This document shows positions 1 through 6,963 of a DNA stretch of 10,000 bases, piece by piece. The stretch comes from an uncultured bacterium. GTDB lineage: Bacteria > Bacillota > Clostridia > TANB77 > CAG-508. Each line of letters opens with the position of its first letter. The first letter of the stretch is position 1. Where the stretch lies: positions 1 through 10,000 of the forward strand of contig CAJMLO010000043.1 of the NCBI GenBank assembly GCA_905214245.1. Reading direction: 5' to 3'. Under the pieces are notes generated by a model that saw only the letters and a program-made list of their open reading frames with translations, searched no databases and was not told where the DNA came from. Both the position numbers and the translations under genes were made by a program.

Positions 1-23
1 CTTTTTACTGATAACTATATAAT

Positions 24-746
24 TTATATTATCGGCTGTTTTGTAGCTGTTCCAGGCTTTCTAGGATATTTACAAGATGTATTTTTTATCTTTTTTATTA
101 TAACTATATTTCTTTCTATATCAGAGTTCGGAAGTAAAAATTTATCTACTTTTTCAATTTCTCCTCCAAGTACATTAATTGCTTTTTTTGCTTCAATTAA
201 TTCTTCATCTACATTAGAGCCCTTCATGCAAATACATCTACCTCCCACCTTTACAAAAGGAAGCATATATTCTACTAAACTTGCAAGTCTTGCAACTGCT
301 CTTGAAGTTACAACATCATATTGTTCTCTATATTTTTTATTTTTTGCAAGTTCTTCTGCTCTTGAATGAATATTTTCAATTTTATTTAGTTTTAACTTAT
401 CACATACTTCATTTAAAAATATTATTCTTTTATTTAATGAATCAACTAATGTAAAATAAGTATCAGAAGATATTATTTTAAGTGGAATTCCAGGAAAGCC
501 GGCTCCAGTGCCCATATCAAGCACTTTATTTTCACTTTTTATATATTTTTTTATAGTAATACTATCTACAAAATGCTTCAAAATTATATCTTCTGGCTCT
601 GTTATAGCTGTTAAATTTATTTTTTCGTTCCATTCTAAAAGTAAATACATGAATTTATATAATTTTTCTATTTCATCTAAACTTAATTCTATTTCAATTT
701 TACTTGCTAATTTAGTTAACTCTTTTGAAAATTCGTCTATTTCCAT
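24..746 (-). CDS. rsmG: 16S rRNA (guanine-527-N7) methyltransferase RsmG (GidB)
   Basis: This enzyme uses S-adenosylmethionine to methylate N7 of G527 in the 530 loop of 16S rRNA in the small ribosomal subunit. The Rossmann-fold motif I is clear at about residues 75-87 (VLDMGTGAGFPG), followed by an acidic strand end (LVDS, about 101-104), the SRAVARL motif near 149-155 and CMKG near 174-177. The C-terminus KYPRKPGTATK is typical of the family, and about 240 residues is the usual full length. The gene begins with two adjacent ATG codons; I chose the second (744-746) because it lies about 6 bases beyond a GAGGT ribosome binding site, while the first (747-749) is only 3 bases away. It starts 15-18 bases after the mnmG stop, so the two are almost certainly co-transcribed. 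No terminator is visible in the 23 bases left downstream. Identification is by family motifs and by conserved neighbourhood. Confidence 0.97.
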   Translation of the reverse strand: MEIDEFSKELTKLASKIEIELSLDEIEKLYKFMYLLLEWNEKINLTAITEPEDIILKHFVDSITIKKYIKSENKVLDMGTGAGFPGIPLKIISSDTYFTLVDSLNKRIIFLNEVCDKLKLNKIENIHSRAEELAKNKKYREQYDVVTSRAVARLASLVEYMLPFVKVGGRCICMKGSNVDEELIEAKKAINVLGGEIEKVDKFLLPNSDIERNIVIIKKIKNTSCKYPRKPGTATKQPII

Positions 747-764
747 CATTTTACCTCACATATA

Positions 765-2645
765 TTATTTTTCTTCTTTCAATTGTTCCAAATAAATTAA
801 AAGTACTGATACATCAGCTGGTGAAACCCCTGATATTCTTGATGCTTGGCCAACTGAAGTTGGTTTTATTTTATCAAGTTTTTGTCTTGCTTCTATTCTT
901 AAACCTTTAATATTATTATAACAAATATCTTCTGGTAATAGTTTTTTCTCTAATTTTTTAAATTTTTCTACCTGTTCTTCTTGTAATTTTATATATCCTT
1001 CATATTTTACCTGAATTTCTACTTCTTGAGCTACATCCCTTGGTAATTCTGGTCTTTCGTCATCTATCTCTGACATATTTTCATATGTAAGTTCAGTTCT
1101 TTTTAGTAAATCACTAAGTTTTACACCATTTGATATTTCAGAAGAGTCATGTTTTCTTAAAAATTCATTAACTTTTTCAGTTGGTTTTATTGTTTTTTTC
1201 TTTAATCTATCAATTTCTTGTTCAATTTTATTCTTTTTATCTAAAAATTTACTATATCTTTCGTCTGAAATAAGTCCAACTTCATGCCCTATCTCTGTAA
1301 GTCTTAAATCTGCATTGTCTTGTCTTAAAAGTAGCCTGTATTCGGCTCTTGAAGTCATCATTCTATAAGGTTCATTTGTACCTTTTGTAACAATATCATC
1401 AATTAATACACCAATATATGCTTGTGAACGGTCTAAAATTATAGGATTTTTACCTTGTAGTTTTCTTCCACTATTTATTCCCGCAATTATTCCCTGAACT
1501 GCAGCTTCTTCGTATCCTGATGTACCATTTATTTGTCCAGCAAAGAACATCCCATCAATTTTTTTATGTTCTAATGATAGTTTTAATTCAGATGGCTCTA
1601 TACAATCATATTCTATTGCATATGCAGGGCGTGTAAACTCTGCGTGTTCAAGCCCAGGAATTGTACGGTACATAGCTATTTGTACATCTTCTGGAAGTGA
1701 TGAACTCATTCCTTGAATATACATTTCATCGGTATCTTTTCCTATTGGTTCAACGAATATTTGATGTCTTTCTTTATCTGCAAATCTTACAACCTTATCT
1801 TCTATAGAAGGGCAATATCTAGGTCCTGTACCTGTAATTTCTCCACTATAAAGTGGTGATCTATGTAAATTTGCTCTTATAATATCATGTGTTTCCTTTG
1901 TCGTATATGTAAGATAGCATGGTAATTGTTCTTTTGTATCATCAATTGTGTCCTCAAAAGAAAATGCTTCTGGATGTTTATCTCCTTCTTGTATTTCCAT
2001 TTTAGAAAAATCTATACTGTTTTTGTTAATTCTAGCTGGAGTACCAGTCTTAAATCTTACTAAATTAATTCCTATTTTCTTTAAAATATCTGATAATTTA
2101 ACTGCTGGGAATACTCCATCTGGTCCACTCTCAAAAGATGTCTCTCCAATATATATTTTTCCTTTTAAATATGTTCCAGTTGCAAGTATAACATTTTTTA
2201 CCTCATATATTGCCCCAATATTTGTTTCAACAGATACTACTTTTCCATCTTCTACACCTATGTCTACAATTTCAGCTTGTTTTAAATATAAATTTTTTTG
2301 CTTCTCCAAAGTATGTTTCATTTCCATTTGATATCTTTTTCTATCTGCCTGAGCTCTTAAAGAATAAACCGCTGGTCCTTTTGATGTGTTAAGCATTCTT
2401 AGTTGAGTATATGTTTTATCTATATTTTTGCCCATTTCTCCACCTAGGCAATCTAGTTCCTTTACTAAATGGCCTTTTGAGCTTCCTCCTATGTGTGGGT
2501 TGCATGGCATATTTGCCACTGCTTCCAAACTTATTGAAAATAGAAGAGTTTTAAATCCCATTCTTGCTGATGCAAGTGCTGCTTCACATCCTGCATGTCC
2601 TGCTCCTATTACTGCAACATCATATTTTCCTGCATTATATTTCAT
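765..2645 (-). CDS. mnmG: tRNA uridine-5-carboxymethylaminomethyl modification enzyme MnmG (GidA)
   Basis: MnmG is the FAD-dependent partner of MnmE. Together they build the 5-carboxymethylaminomethyl (or aminomethyl) group on the wobble uridine U34 of certain tRNAs, using methylene-tetrahydrofolate and glycine or ammonium. The N-terminus has the dinucleotide-binding motif GAGHAGCEAA (about residues 14-23), then CNPHIGGSSKGHLVKE (about 48-63). The two family cysteines are in PCNP (about 48) and GPRYCPSIED (about 278). The second FAD contact GQINGTSGYEEAAVQG lies near 370-385, and the helical C-terminal MnmE-binding domain ends in ISGVSPADVSVLL. At 626 residues it is full length. Two ATGs are adjacent: AGGAGGT lies only 2 bases from the first (2646-2648) and 5 bases from the second (2643-2645), and homologues usually begin MKYNAG, so I take the second. 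rsmG follows closely. Unlike the rest of the operon, it is separated from mnmE by about 330 bases. Confidence 0.98.
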   Translation of the reverse strand: MKYNAGKYDVAVIGAGHAGCEAALASARMGFKTLLFSISLEAVANMPCNPHIGGSSKGHLVKELDCLGGEMGKNIDKTYTQLRMLNTSKGPAVYSLRAQADRKRYQMEMKHTLEKQKNLYLKQAEIVDIGVEDGKVVSVETNIGAIYEVKNVILATGTYLKGKIYIGETSFESGPDGVFPAVKLSDILKKIGINLVRFKTGTPARINKNSIDFSKMEIQEGDKHPEAFSFEDTIDDTKEQLPCYLTYTTKETHDIIRANLHRSPLYSGEITGTGPRYCPSIEDKVVRFADKERHQIFVEPIGKDTDEMYIQGMSSSLPEDVQIAMYRTIPGLEHAEFTRPAYAIEYDCIEPSELKLSLEHKKIDGMFFAGQINGTSGYEEAAVQGIIAGINSGRKLQGKNPIILDRSQAYIGVLIDDIVTKGTNEPYRMMTSRAEYRLLLRQDNADLRLTEIGHEVGLISDERYSKFLDKKNKIEQEIDRLKKKTIKPTEKVNEFLRKHDSSEISNGVKLSDLLKRTELTYENMSEIDDERPELPRDVAQEVEIQVKYEGYIKLQEEQVEKFKKLEKKLLPEDICYNNIKGLRIEARQKLDKIKPTSVGQASRISGVSPADVSVLLIYLEQLKEEK

Positions 2646-2703
2646 CATTTACCTCCTATATGTTATTTACTCGTTATCTGCGAAACTCAAAGTTTTACCT
2701 GCG

Positions 2704-2733
2704 AATCTATTTTCGCTTTATTTGTATGTGCAA
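2704..2733 (-). promoter_or_regulatory. Weak candidate promoter for mnmG-rsmG
   Basis: On the minus strand TTGCAC (2733 to 2728) and TAGATT (2709 to 2704) are separated by 18 bases. Each only partly matches the vegetative consensus (3 of 6 and 4 of 6). The reason to list it is position: it starts 6 bases downstream of the two TGTCGAA boxes and about 60 bases upstream of mnmG. In so AT-rich a region such a match can arise by chance. Confidence 0.22.
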
Positions 2734-2739
2734 GATTTA

Positions 2740-2756
2740 TTCGACATTTTTCGACA
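2740..2756 (-). promoter_or_regulatory. Tandem TGTCGAA repeat resembling a pair of Spo0A (0A) boxes
   Basis: The minus strand reads TGTCGAAAAATGTCGAA: two identical 7-base copies of TGTCGAA separated by 3 bases, that is one helical turn apart. TGTCGAA is the known consensus box bound by the sporulation response regulator Spo0A, and a 10-base period is the tandem arrangement used by Spo0A dimers. The site is about 95 bases upstream of the mnmG start codon, next to a weak promoter-like pair. The repeat is a direct observation; binding by Spo0A is inference, and no spo0A gene is in this window. Confidence 0.5.
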
Positions 2757-2979
2757 ATAGCGTGTCTTTTTGTCAAATAATATTTTGCTTATTTTATCAA
2801 ATCCTTGATATGACTAAGTTTACCGATAAGTTAAATTTAATTTTTATTTCTGTATTTTATATGTTTGTCATTTAAACAATTTATTTTTAGTGTTTTTTTA
2901 TAATATATTGTGATTTTTCTAGCTAACTTTTTATTCAATTTTTCTTCAAAATATGACACTTAAATTGTTGCGAAACATT

Positions 2980-4359
2980 TTATTTTCCTAAGCAGAATTT
3001 TGAAAATATTTCATTTATAATATCTTCAGACACATTATCTCCAGTAATATTTCCTAAATTTTCTAATGTTTGCTTTATTTCAACTGCAATTATATCAATT
3101 GGCATTCCCATATTTACTGTATCTATTGCTTTTTCTATACTTTCATATGCTTTATGAATTTGATTTTTATGTCTTATATTTGTAATTATAATATCTTTTC
3201 CAATTTCTACTTCTCCAACTTGGAACATTTTTTGTATCGTGTTATAAAGCATGTCTATTCCTTTTTTTGACCTCATAGACGCCTCTATAACCGTTTTATT
3301 TATTTTAGATATATAATTTATCGTTTTTTTGCTTTTTTTGCTTAAATCGCATTTATTTAACAATATGATGGTTTTCTTGTTTTTTATTAAATTTATTACT
3401 CTTTCATCCTCTTCATCCATGTCTTTTGACTCATCAAAAATTGCTATTACTAAATCTGCATCATTAATTAAACTTATTGCTTTTTTTACACCTATTGCTT
3501 CTATCTCATCTTTTGTATTTCTTATTCCAGCTGTATCAATTATTTTTAAAGGAATTCCTTTTATTTTTACAAATTCTTCAATTGTATCCCTTGTTGTTCC
3601 CGCTTGACTGCTTACAATTGCCCTTTCTTCATTAAGCATTATATTTAAAAGTGATGATTTTCCTGCATTTGGTTTTCCCACAATAACTGTTTTTACACCA
3701 TCTTTTAAGATCTTTCCATTTTGAAAACTATCTTCTAAGTCTTTAAGCTTTGTTTTAACCTCTGATAGTCTTTCAATTGCTTTTTTATTTGAAAGTTCTG
3801 GCACATCATATTCTGGATAATCGATTGATGCCTCTATATCAGCCATCATATCAAGTAAATCTTTTCGTATTTCTGTAATACAATTAGATAAATTTCCTTC
3901 TAATTGGCTAAGTGATGCCTTTGCTTCCTTATCCGTTTTTGCATTGATAATGTCCATAACAGATTCCGCTTGAGCAAGATCTATTCTTCCATTTAAAAAA
4001 GCTCTTTTTGTAAATTCCCCTGGTTCAGCCATATCTGCACCATTTAATAAACATTGTTCAAGTATTTTTTGCTCTACCAAAGTTCCTCCATGAGAATTAA
4101 TTTCACACATATTCTCAGTTGTATAACTCTTCGGACTCTTAAAAAATGATACTAATACTTCATCAATTACTTCTTTCGTTTTGCTATCAATAATATGTCC
4201 ATATTTGATTGTATATCCTGGTATCTCATCAATAGAAATGTTTTTATTTTTAGGAATAAATATTTTTTCTAGAACTTTAAAACAATCTTTTCCGCTCATT
4301 CTAATTATCCCAACACTTCCAGTTCCTGTAGCTGTAGCTATTGCTGCAATAGTACTCAT
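2980..4359 (-). CDS. mnmE: tRNA modification GTPase MnmE (TrmE)
   Basis: MnmE is the potassium-activated GTPase that works with MnmG to modify U34 of tRNAs. The N-terminal folate-binding domain covers about residues 1-120 (opening STIAAIATATGTGSVGIIR), followed by the helical domain. The inserted G domain has its P-loop GKPNAGKSS at 228-236, TTRDT at 255-259, DTAGIR at 275-280 and NKCD at 335-338. Glu287 in DEIEAIG aligns with the catalytic glutamate 282 of the E. coli enzyme. The C-terminus FCLGK keeps the conserved cysteine (Cys456) that contacts the one-carbon substrate. I start at ATG 4357-4359, giving 459 residues, because AGGAGG lies 5 bases upstream; an in-frame TTG at 4378-4380 would add seven non-conserved residues and has no such site. 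It follows khpB after 89 bases that hold a large hairpin. Confidence 0.98.
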   Translation of the reverse strand: MSTIAAIATATGTGSVGIIRMSGKDCFKVLEKIFIPKNKNISIDEIPGYTIKYGHIIDSKTKEVIDEVLVSFFKSPKSYTTENMCEINSHGGTLVEQKILEQCLLNGADMAEPGEFTKRAFLNGRIDLAQAESVMDIINAKTDKEAKASLSQLEGNLSNCITEIRKDLLDMMADIEASIDYPEYDVPELSNKKAIERLSEVKTKLKDLEDSFQNGKILKDGVKTVIVGKPNAGKSSLLNIMLNEERAIVSSQAGTTRDTIEEFVKIKGIPLKIIDTAGIRNTKDEIEAIGVKKAISLINDADLVIAIFDESKDMDEEDERVINLIKNKKTIILLNKCDLSKKSKKTINYISKINKTVIEASMRSKKGIDMLYNTIQKMFQVGEVEIGKDIIITNIRHKNQIHKAYESIEKAIDTVNMGMPIDIIAVEIKQTLENLGNITGDNVSEDIINEIFSKFCLGK

Positions 4360-4382
4360 AATATCCTCCTTTTCAAACAAAA

Positions 4383-4438
4383 GAAGCCAAAGATAGAATA
4401 AAACCTGTATTTCTACGATTTATCCTCACTTTGACTTC
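4383..4438 (-). terminator. Long hairpin between khpB and mnmE, terminator- or attenuator-like
   Basis: On the minus strand GAAGTCAAAG pairs with CTTTGGCTTC over 10 pairs (one G-U). Inside it, after a 2x2 internal mismatch, AGGATAAA pairs with TTTATTCT over 8 pairs (one G-U), leaving a 16-base apical loop. The structure is followed by TTTTGTTTG, a short U-rich tail, and the mnmE ribosome binding site begins 12 bases beyond the stem. This could be a leaky terminator that reduces mnmE expression, an RNA processing or stability element, or a binding site. The pairing is certain; the function is inferred, and the tail is poorer than in a strong terminator. Confidence 0.5.
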
Positions 4439-4448
4439 AGATTAATCT

Positions 4449-5135
4449 TTATTTATTTTTTGCTATAACAACTTTTCTATATGGTTCTTCACCAATGCTA
4501 TATGTTCTAATACTACTATTTTGTTGTAATCTATTATGTATTATTTTTCTTTCATATGCAACCATTGGCTCTAAAGTTATAGACTTTCCTGTTTTTAATA
4601 CTGTTTTTGATACTTTATCAGCAAGCTCTTCTAAAGCTTTTTCTCTTTTTTCCTTGTAATTTCCTATATTTAAAATTACTCTTACTTTTGATTCTAAATG
4701 TTTACTTGCAATAGAGTTTAATATAGTTTGTAAAGAATTTAAAACATCTCCCCTATATCCTATCAATTTTGAAGCATTATCTCCATCTATTTTAACATTT
4801 ATAAAATCATTTTTATATGATACTGTATATGTTATACCTCCAAAGCTTTTTGAAAATTCTGATAAAAATCTTTCAACATTTTCTGTTGCAGAATCAATAT
4901 CTTTTTGATTTGCAACAATTTTGTTTTCTAAAATTTTATGTCTTTTTTCTGACTCTTCTCTTAGTGTTAACTCAACTTTTACAACTCGTGGAGCTAAAAT
5001 ACTAAAGAAACTTCTTTTTTCACTATTTTCTAATACTTTTATATCTACATTTTCTTTTGAAACATTTAGTTGTTTTAAACCATTAGAAATTGCTTCATTA
5101 GTTGTTTTTCCTTCTGCTATAATACTTTTAGGCAT
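4449..5135 (-). CDS. khpB: RNA-binding protein KhpB (Jag/EloR family)
   Basis: KhpB/Jag is a cytoplasmic RNA-binding protein, usually partnered with KhpA, that affects cell elongation and RNA metabolism in Firmicutes and is classically encoded next to yidC. Three parts are visible in 228 residues: a Jag N-terminal domain (about 1-55), a charged linker (about 58-90), a KH domain (about 100-150) with the GxxG loop GYRG at 126-129, and an R3H domain (about 160-228) with the signature R196-x3-H200 in ERKIIH. The N-terminal domain is unusual: the glycine-rich KGFLGIG-type stretch is replaced by RSFFSILAPR. The ATG has AAGGAGG about 10 bases upstream, lying inside the yidC coding sequence. Start and yidC stop overlap by 8 bases, which suggests translational coupling. 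Confidence 0.95.
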   Translation of the reverse strand: MPKSIIAEGKTTNEAISNGLKQLNVSKENVDIKVLENSEKRSFFSILAPRVVKVELTLREESEKRHKILENKIVANQKDIDSATENVERFLSEFSKSFGGITYTVSYKNDFINVKIDGDNASKLIGYRGDVLNSLQTILNSIASKHLESKVRVILNIGNYKEKREKALEELADKVSKTVLKTGKSITLEPMVAYERKIIHNRLQQNSSIRTYSIGEEPYRKVVIAKNK

Positions 5136-6006
5136 TTTCTTTTTCCTCCTTATGTTTCATGATTTTGTCTATTACAATTTTTTCAATAATCATTAATAAA
5201 TTACTAATAAACCAATATAAGGCAAGTCCCAGTGGAGCAATAAATGCAATAAATACTGACATGATTGGCATCATATATGTCATATTTTTATTCATTGCTT
5301 CCATAGCTTCCATTTCATTGTTGTCTCCATTTTCTTTAACTACATCCTCATTTTTCTTTTTACTCATGTTTGTAGTAATTTTTATAGATATTACAGAAGA
5401 AATTACATATAATGCTGGAATAATATATACTCTCCAATCATTTAAGTTGTCACTTGGAACTTTGCTTAAATCAAGTCCTAGAAAATTCATATTTACAGAA
5501 ACTCTTTCATCTTCTGCACCATATTTATTAATTATTGCAATTTCAGAATAGCCTGTTCTTTGATTTTCATTTTCCTGTTTTAATTTTTCCTTATAATATT
5601 CTACTACACTTTGATTTGATTCTGTATTATTTGCATCATATGGAACATTGTTTAATCTCTTCATATATGTTAATGGTTGACTTACAAGCCAAAATACAGA
5701 TAAGATTATTATTATTTGTACAATTGAACTTAAACAACCACTAAATGGACTCATTTTTTCTCTTTTATATAGCTCAATAGTTTCTTGATTTAATTTTTCT
5801 GGATTATTTTTATATTTTTTAGAAATCTCCTTCATTTCTTCTTGAAGCTCCGCAGATTTCTTCATTGTTTTTTGTTGTTTTATTGTAATTGGTATTAAGA
5901 TAATTCTTAATATTACAGAAAATACAATTATCGCAATACCATAATTATTAAATAACTCATAAAGTGCATTTAATAAATAGCCAAATAATTCTGATATAAA
6001 TCCCAT
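5128..6006 (-). CDS. yidC: Membrane protein insertase YidC (Oxa1/SpoIIIJ family)
   Basis: YidC inserts and folds membrane proteins, alone or with the Sec translocon. The 292-residue protein shows the Gram-positive five-segment core. Segment 1 is about 22-42 with the groove arginine Arg34 (SVILRIILIPI). A cytoplasmic charged hairpin follows (about 43-85). Segment 2 is about 91-112 (SGCLSSIVQIIIILSVFW), then an external loop ending FLGLDL (175-180). Segment 3 is about 192-212, and the last two are about 245-275 (APLGLALYWFISN). There is no cleavable signal peptide or lipobox cysteine at the N-terminus, unlike Bacillus SpoIIIJ; this shorter form occurs in clostridia. The tail is basic and acidic mixed (KHKEEKE). 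GGAGG lies 4 bases before the ATG. It follows yidD by 10 bases and overlaps khpB. Confidence 0.97.
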   Translation of the reverse strand: MGFISELFGYLLNALYELFNNYGIAIIVFSVILRIILIPITIKQQKTMKKSAELQEEMKEISKKYKNNPEKLNQETIELYKREKMSPFSGCLSSIVQIIIILSVFWLVSQPLTYMKRLNNVPYDANNTESNQSVVEYYKEKLKQENENQRTGYSEIAIINKYGAEDERVSVNMNFLGLDLSKVPSDNLNDWRVYIIPALYVISSVISIKITTNMSKKKNEDVVKENGDNNEMEAMEAMNKNMTYMMPIMSVFIAFIAPLGLALYWFISNLLMIIEKIVIDKIMKHKEEKENA

Positions 6007-6016
6007 ATAACCTCCA

Positions 6017-6235
6017 TTAATTTAATGGGTCATATCCACCTTTAGAAAATGGATTGCACCTTAATATTCTTTTGATTCCTAAATATATTCCCTTTATACT
6101 GCCATACTTTATTATTGCTTGTTTCATATATTCTGAACAACTTGGATAATATTTGCAATTTACTCCCACACTTTTAAATAAGGGAGAAATAAATTTTTGA
6201 TATCCATTTATTAATTTTATAAATAATTTTTTCAT
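6017..6235 (-). CDS. yidD: Membrane protein insertion efficiency factor YidD
   Basis: YidD is a small basic, membrane-associated protein thought to assist YidC-dependent insertion. The 72 residues carry the full family signature: an amphipathic start, GYQKFISPLF (about 11-20), a cysteine motif CKYYPSCSEY (about 27-36), GIKRILRCNPF (about 53-63) and the end GGYDP. Length is normal. Compared with many homologues there is a slightly longer stretch, KSVGVN, before the first cysteine. Its ATG overlaps the rnpA stop in an ATGA arrangement, and no good ribosome binding site is seen, so it probably depends on coupling to rnpA translation. yidC follows after 10 bases. Confidence 0.96.
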   Translation of the reverse strand: MKKLFIKLINGYQKFISPLFKSVGVNCKYYPSCSEYMKQAIIKYGSIKGIYLGIKRILRCNPFSKGGYDPLN

Positions 6236-6573
6236 GATAATAAATTAGCCTTTTGTAACAATTTATTCATATCTTTTTTTATAATATAGTAATCTGCTTC
6301 TTCTGCTTTTACTTTTTTATTCCATAAAAATACAATATTGTTTCCTTTTTTTAAATCATTTTTTATCAATCTGTAATTTTCACGTATAAGTCTTTTTATG
6401 TGATTTCTTTTTACTGCATTACACGCTTTTGTTGAAACAGCAATTCCAATAACATTTTCGTCTAATTTATTTGTTGATATATATATAGTTATCTGTTTTC
6501 CAACATAAAATTTACCTTTTGATAAAACATTTTGAAATTCGTAATTCTTTTTTAATGTTTTAATTTTTCTCAT
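6232..6573 (-). CDS. rnpA: Ribonuclease P protein component
   Basis: This is the small basic protein subunit of RNase P, which helps the RNA subunit bind the 5' leader of precursor tRNAs. It has 113 residues, a normal length. The family motif is at about residues 50-65: ACNAVKRNHIKRLIRE. Two positions differ from the usual form: the glycine before NAV is cysteine (Cys51) and the second arginine of RNR is histidine (His58). The aromatic substrate cleft residues near the N-terminus (YEFQNVL, 11-17) are present. It starts 68 bases after rpmH, beyond a terminator-like hairpin, and the ribosome binding site is weak (GAGTGG). Expression lower than rpmH is therefore likely. The stop overlaps the yidD start. 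Confidence 0.96.
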   Translation of the reverse strand: MRKIKTLKKNYEFQNVLSKGKFYVGKQITIYISTNKLDENVIGIAVSTKACNAVKRNHIKRLIRENYRLIKNDLKKGNNIVFLWNKKVKAEEADYYIIKKDMNKLLQKANLLS

Positions 6574-6605
6574 TTATACCACTCATTTTTTATTAAAGAC
6601 ATTTC

Positions 6606-6632
6606 AAAAAAGGCCACAGCTTTCGTGACCTT
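6606..6632 (-). terminator. Intrinsic terminator or attenuator between rpmH and rnpA
   Basis: Nine bases after the rpmH stop the minus strand forms a stem AAGGTCAC / GTGGCCTT (8 pairs, one G-U) with a 7-base loop, ending in a run of T (6611 to 6606, the first two being part of the stem). This is a compact intrinsic terminator shape with a short U-run. Since no separate promoter is obvious for rnpA, partial read-through is the likely outcome, giving much more rpmH mRNA than rnpA mRNA. Confidence 0.7.
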
Positions 6633-6641
6633 CTTAAAACT

Positions 6642-6776
6642 CTACGCACTTAATTTTTTTCTTCCTTTTGCACGTCTTGCTTTTAATACATTTCTACCTG
6701 CTCTAGTTTTCATTCTTTTCATAAAACCATGCTCTTTTTGTTCTTGTCTTTTTTTAGGTTGATATGTTCTTTTCAT
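6642..6776 (-). CDS. rpmH: 50S ribosomal protein L34
   Basis: L34 is a small, highly basic protein of the large ribosomal subunit. The 44-codon frame reads MKRTYQPKKRQ at the start, HGFMKRMKTRAGRNVLKAR in the middle and ends GRKKLSA before TAG; this is the complete canonical L34. The ATG (6774-6776) has a strong AGGAGGT ribosome binding site about 6 bases upstream. It is the first gene of the left-arm operon, with a consensus promoter about 60 bases upstream and a terminator-like hairpin right after its stop. Its position beside dnaA, facing away from it, is the classic bacterial arrangement. Confidence 0.99.
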   Translation of the reverse strand: MKRTYQPKKRQEQKEHGFMKRMKTRAGRNVLKARRAKGRKKLSA

Positions 6777-6835
6777 TTTAGCACCTCCTGTATATATTTA
6801 ACCGTAAACGGATTTTTACATTAATAAGCTTTATA

Positions 6836-6864
6836 ATTATATCTTAATTCTTTTATTATGTCAA
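6836..6864 (-). promoter_or_regulatory. Consensus vegetative promoter of rpmH operon
   Basis: The minus strand has a perfect TTGACA (6864 to 6859), a 17-base spacer and a perfect TATAAT (6841 to 6836). Transcription should start near 6829, giving a leader of about 50 bases before rpmH. An A/T-tract-rich stretch lies upstream (6865-6902) and could act as an UP element for this and the divergent dnaA promoter. A full consensus fits the high demand for ribosomal protein mRNA. Confidence 0.88.
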
Positions 6865-6902
6865 TAAAAATGAAAGATTTTTTAAATAAAGTTTTTTTTG
6901 TA

Positions 6903-6932
6903 TTGACTTTGCTTTTTGTTTTTTGATATTAT
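6903..6932 (+). promoter_or_regulatory. dnaA promoter with extended -10
   Basis: TTGACT (6903-6908) and TATTAT (6927-6932) are 18 bases apart, each 5 of 6 matches to consensus. TG at 6924-6925 gives an extended -10 (TGnTATTAT). The predicted start near 6939 places two perfect DnaA boxes at the beginning of the transcript region, a position suited to repression by DnaA. A second TATAAT at 6967-6972 has only a poor -35 (TTGTGG, 19-base spacer) and is less certain. Confidence 0.75.
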
Positions 6933-6942
6933 ATATCAATAT

Positions 6943-6963
6943 TGTGGATAACTATGTGAATAA
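6943..6963 (-). promoter_or_regulatory. Two DnaA boxes in the dnaA leader (upstream origin sub-region)
   Basis: Two exact matches to the 9-base DnaA box lie in the same orientation on the minus strand: TTATCCACA (6951 to 6943) and TTATTCACA (6963 to 6955), 3 bases apart. They follow the predicted start of the dnaA promoter. Family knowledge: DnaA autoregulates its gene in many bacteria, and Bacillus-type origins have a box group upstream of dnaA plus one downstream. With only two boxes this upstream group is small, so autoregulation is at least as likely as a role in origin looping. Confidence 0.8.

Larger units (their letters stand above)
2646..2979. other. Intergenic region between mnmE and mnmG
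   Basis: This 334-base gap is the only long non-coding stretch in the left arm. I see no convincing open reading frame, RNA gene or strong terminator in it. On the minus strand a short bulged stem (about 7 pairs, loop TCGC) follows the mnmE stop near 2962-2980, without a U-run. Closer to mnmG are a tandem TGTCGAA repeat (2740-2756), a weak promoter-like pair (2704-2733), and two short inverted repeats near 2683-2716. The mnmG ribosome binding site AGGAGGT is at about 2651-2657. A separate mnmG-rsmG transcription unit is plausible but not proven. Confidence 0.6.

Noticed and set aside
1948..2331. Long plus-strand open frames lying opposite mnmG, and similar ones opposite mnmE, yidC and rsmG
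   Set aside because: They lie antisense to well-conserved genes, have no family motifs and are rich in hydrophobic residues as expected from complementing AT-rich coding sequence.
2683..2716. Riboswitch or structured leader for mnmG
   Set aside because: Only two 5-pair stems (AAACT/AGTTT and GCGAA/TTCGC) are visible, with no recognisable riboswitch core.
2564..2875. Plus-strand frames crossing from mnmG into the mnmE-mnmG gap
   Set aside because: Half of each frame is antisense to mnmG; composition is Phe/Leu/Tyr-rich noise with no supporting start signal.
4360..4380. Upstream TTG start for mnmE adding seven residues
   Set aside because: The ATG at 4357-4359 has AGGAGG at ideal spacing and gives the conserved N-terminus; the extra residues are encoded by the ribosome binding site itself.
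6802..6811. Operator-like palindrome CCGTAAACGG in the rpmH leader
   Set aside because: It is only four base pairs around two bases, too short to distinguish from chance and with no known regulator match.
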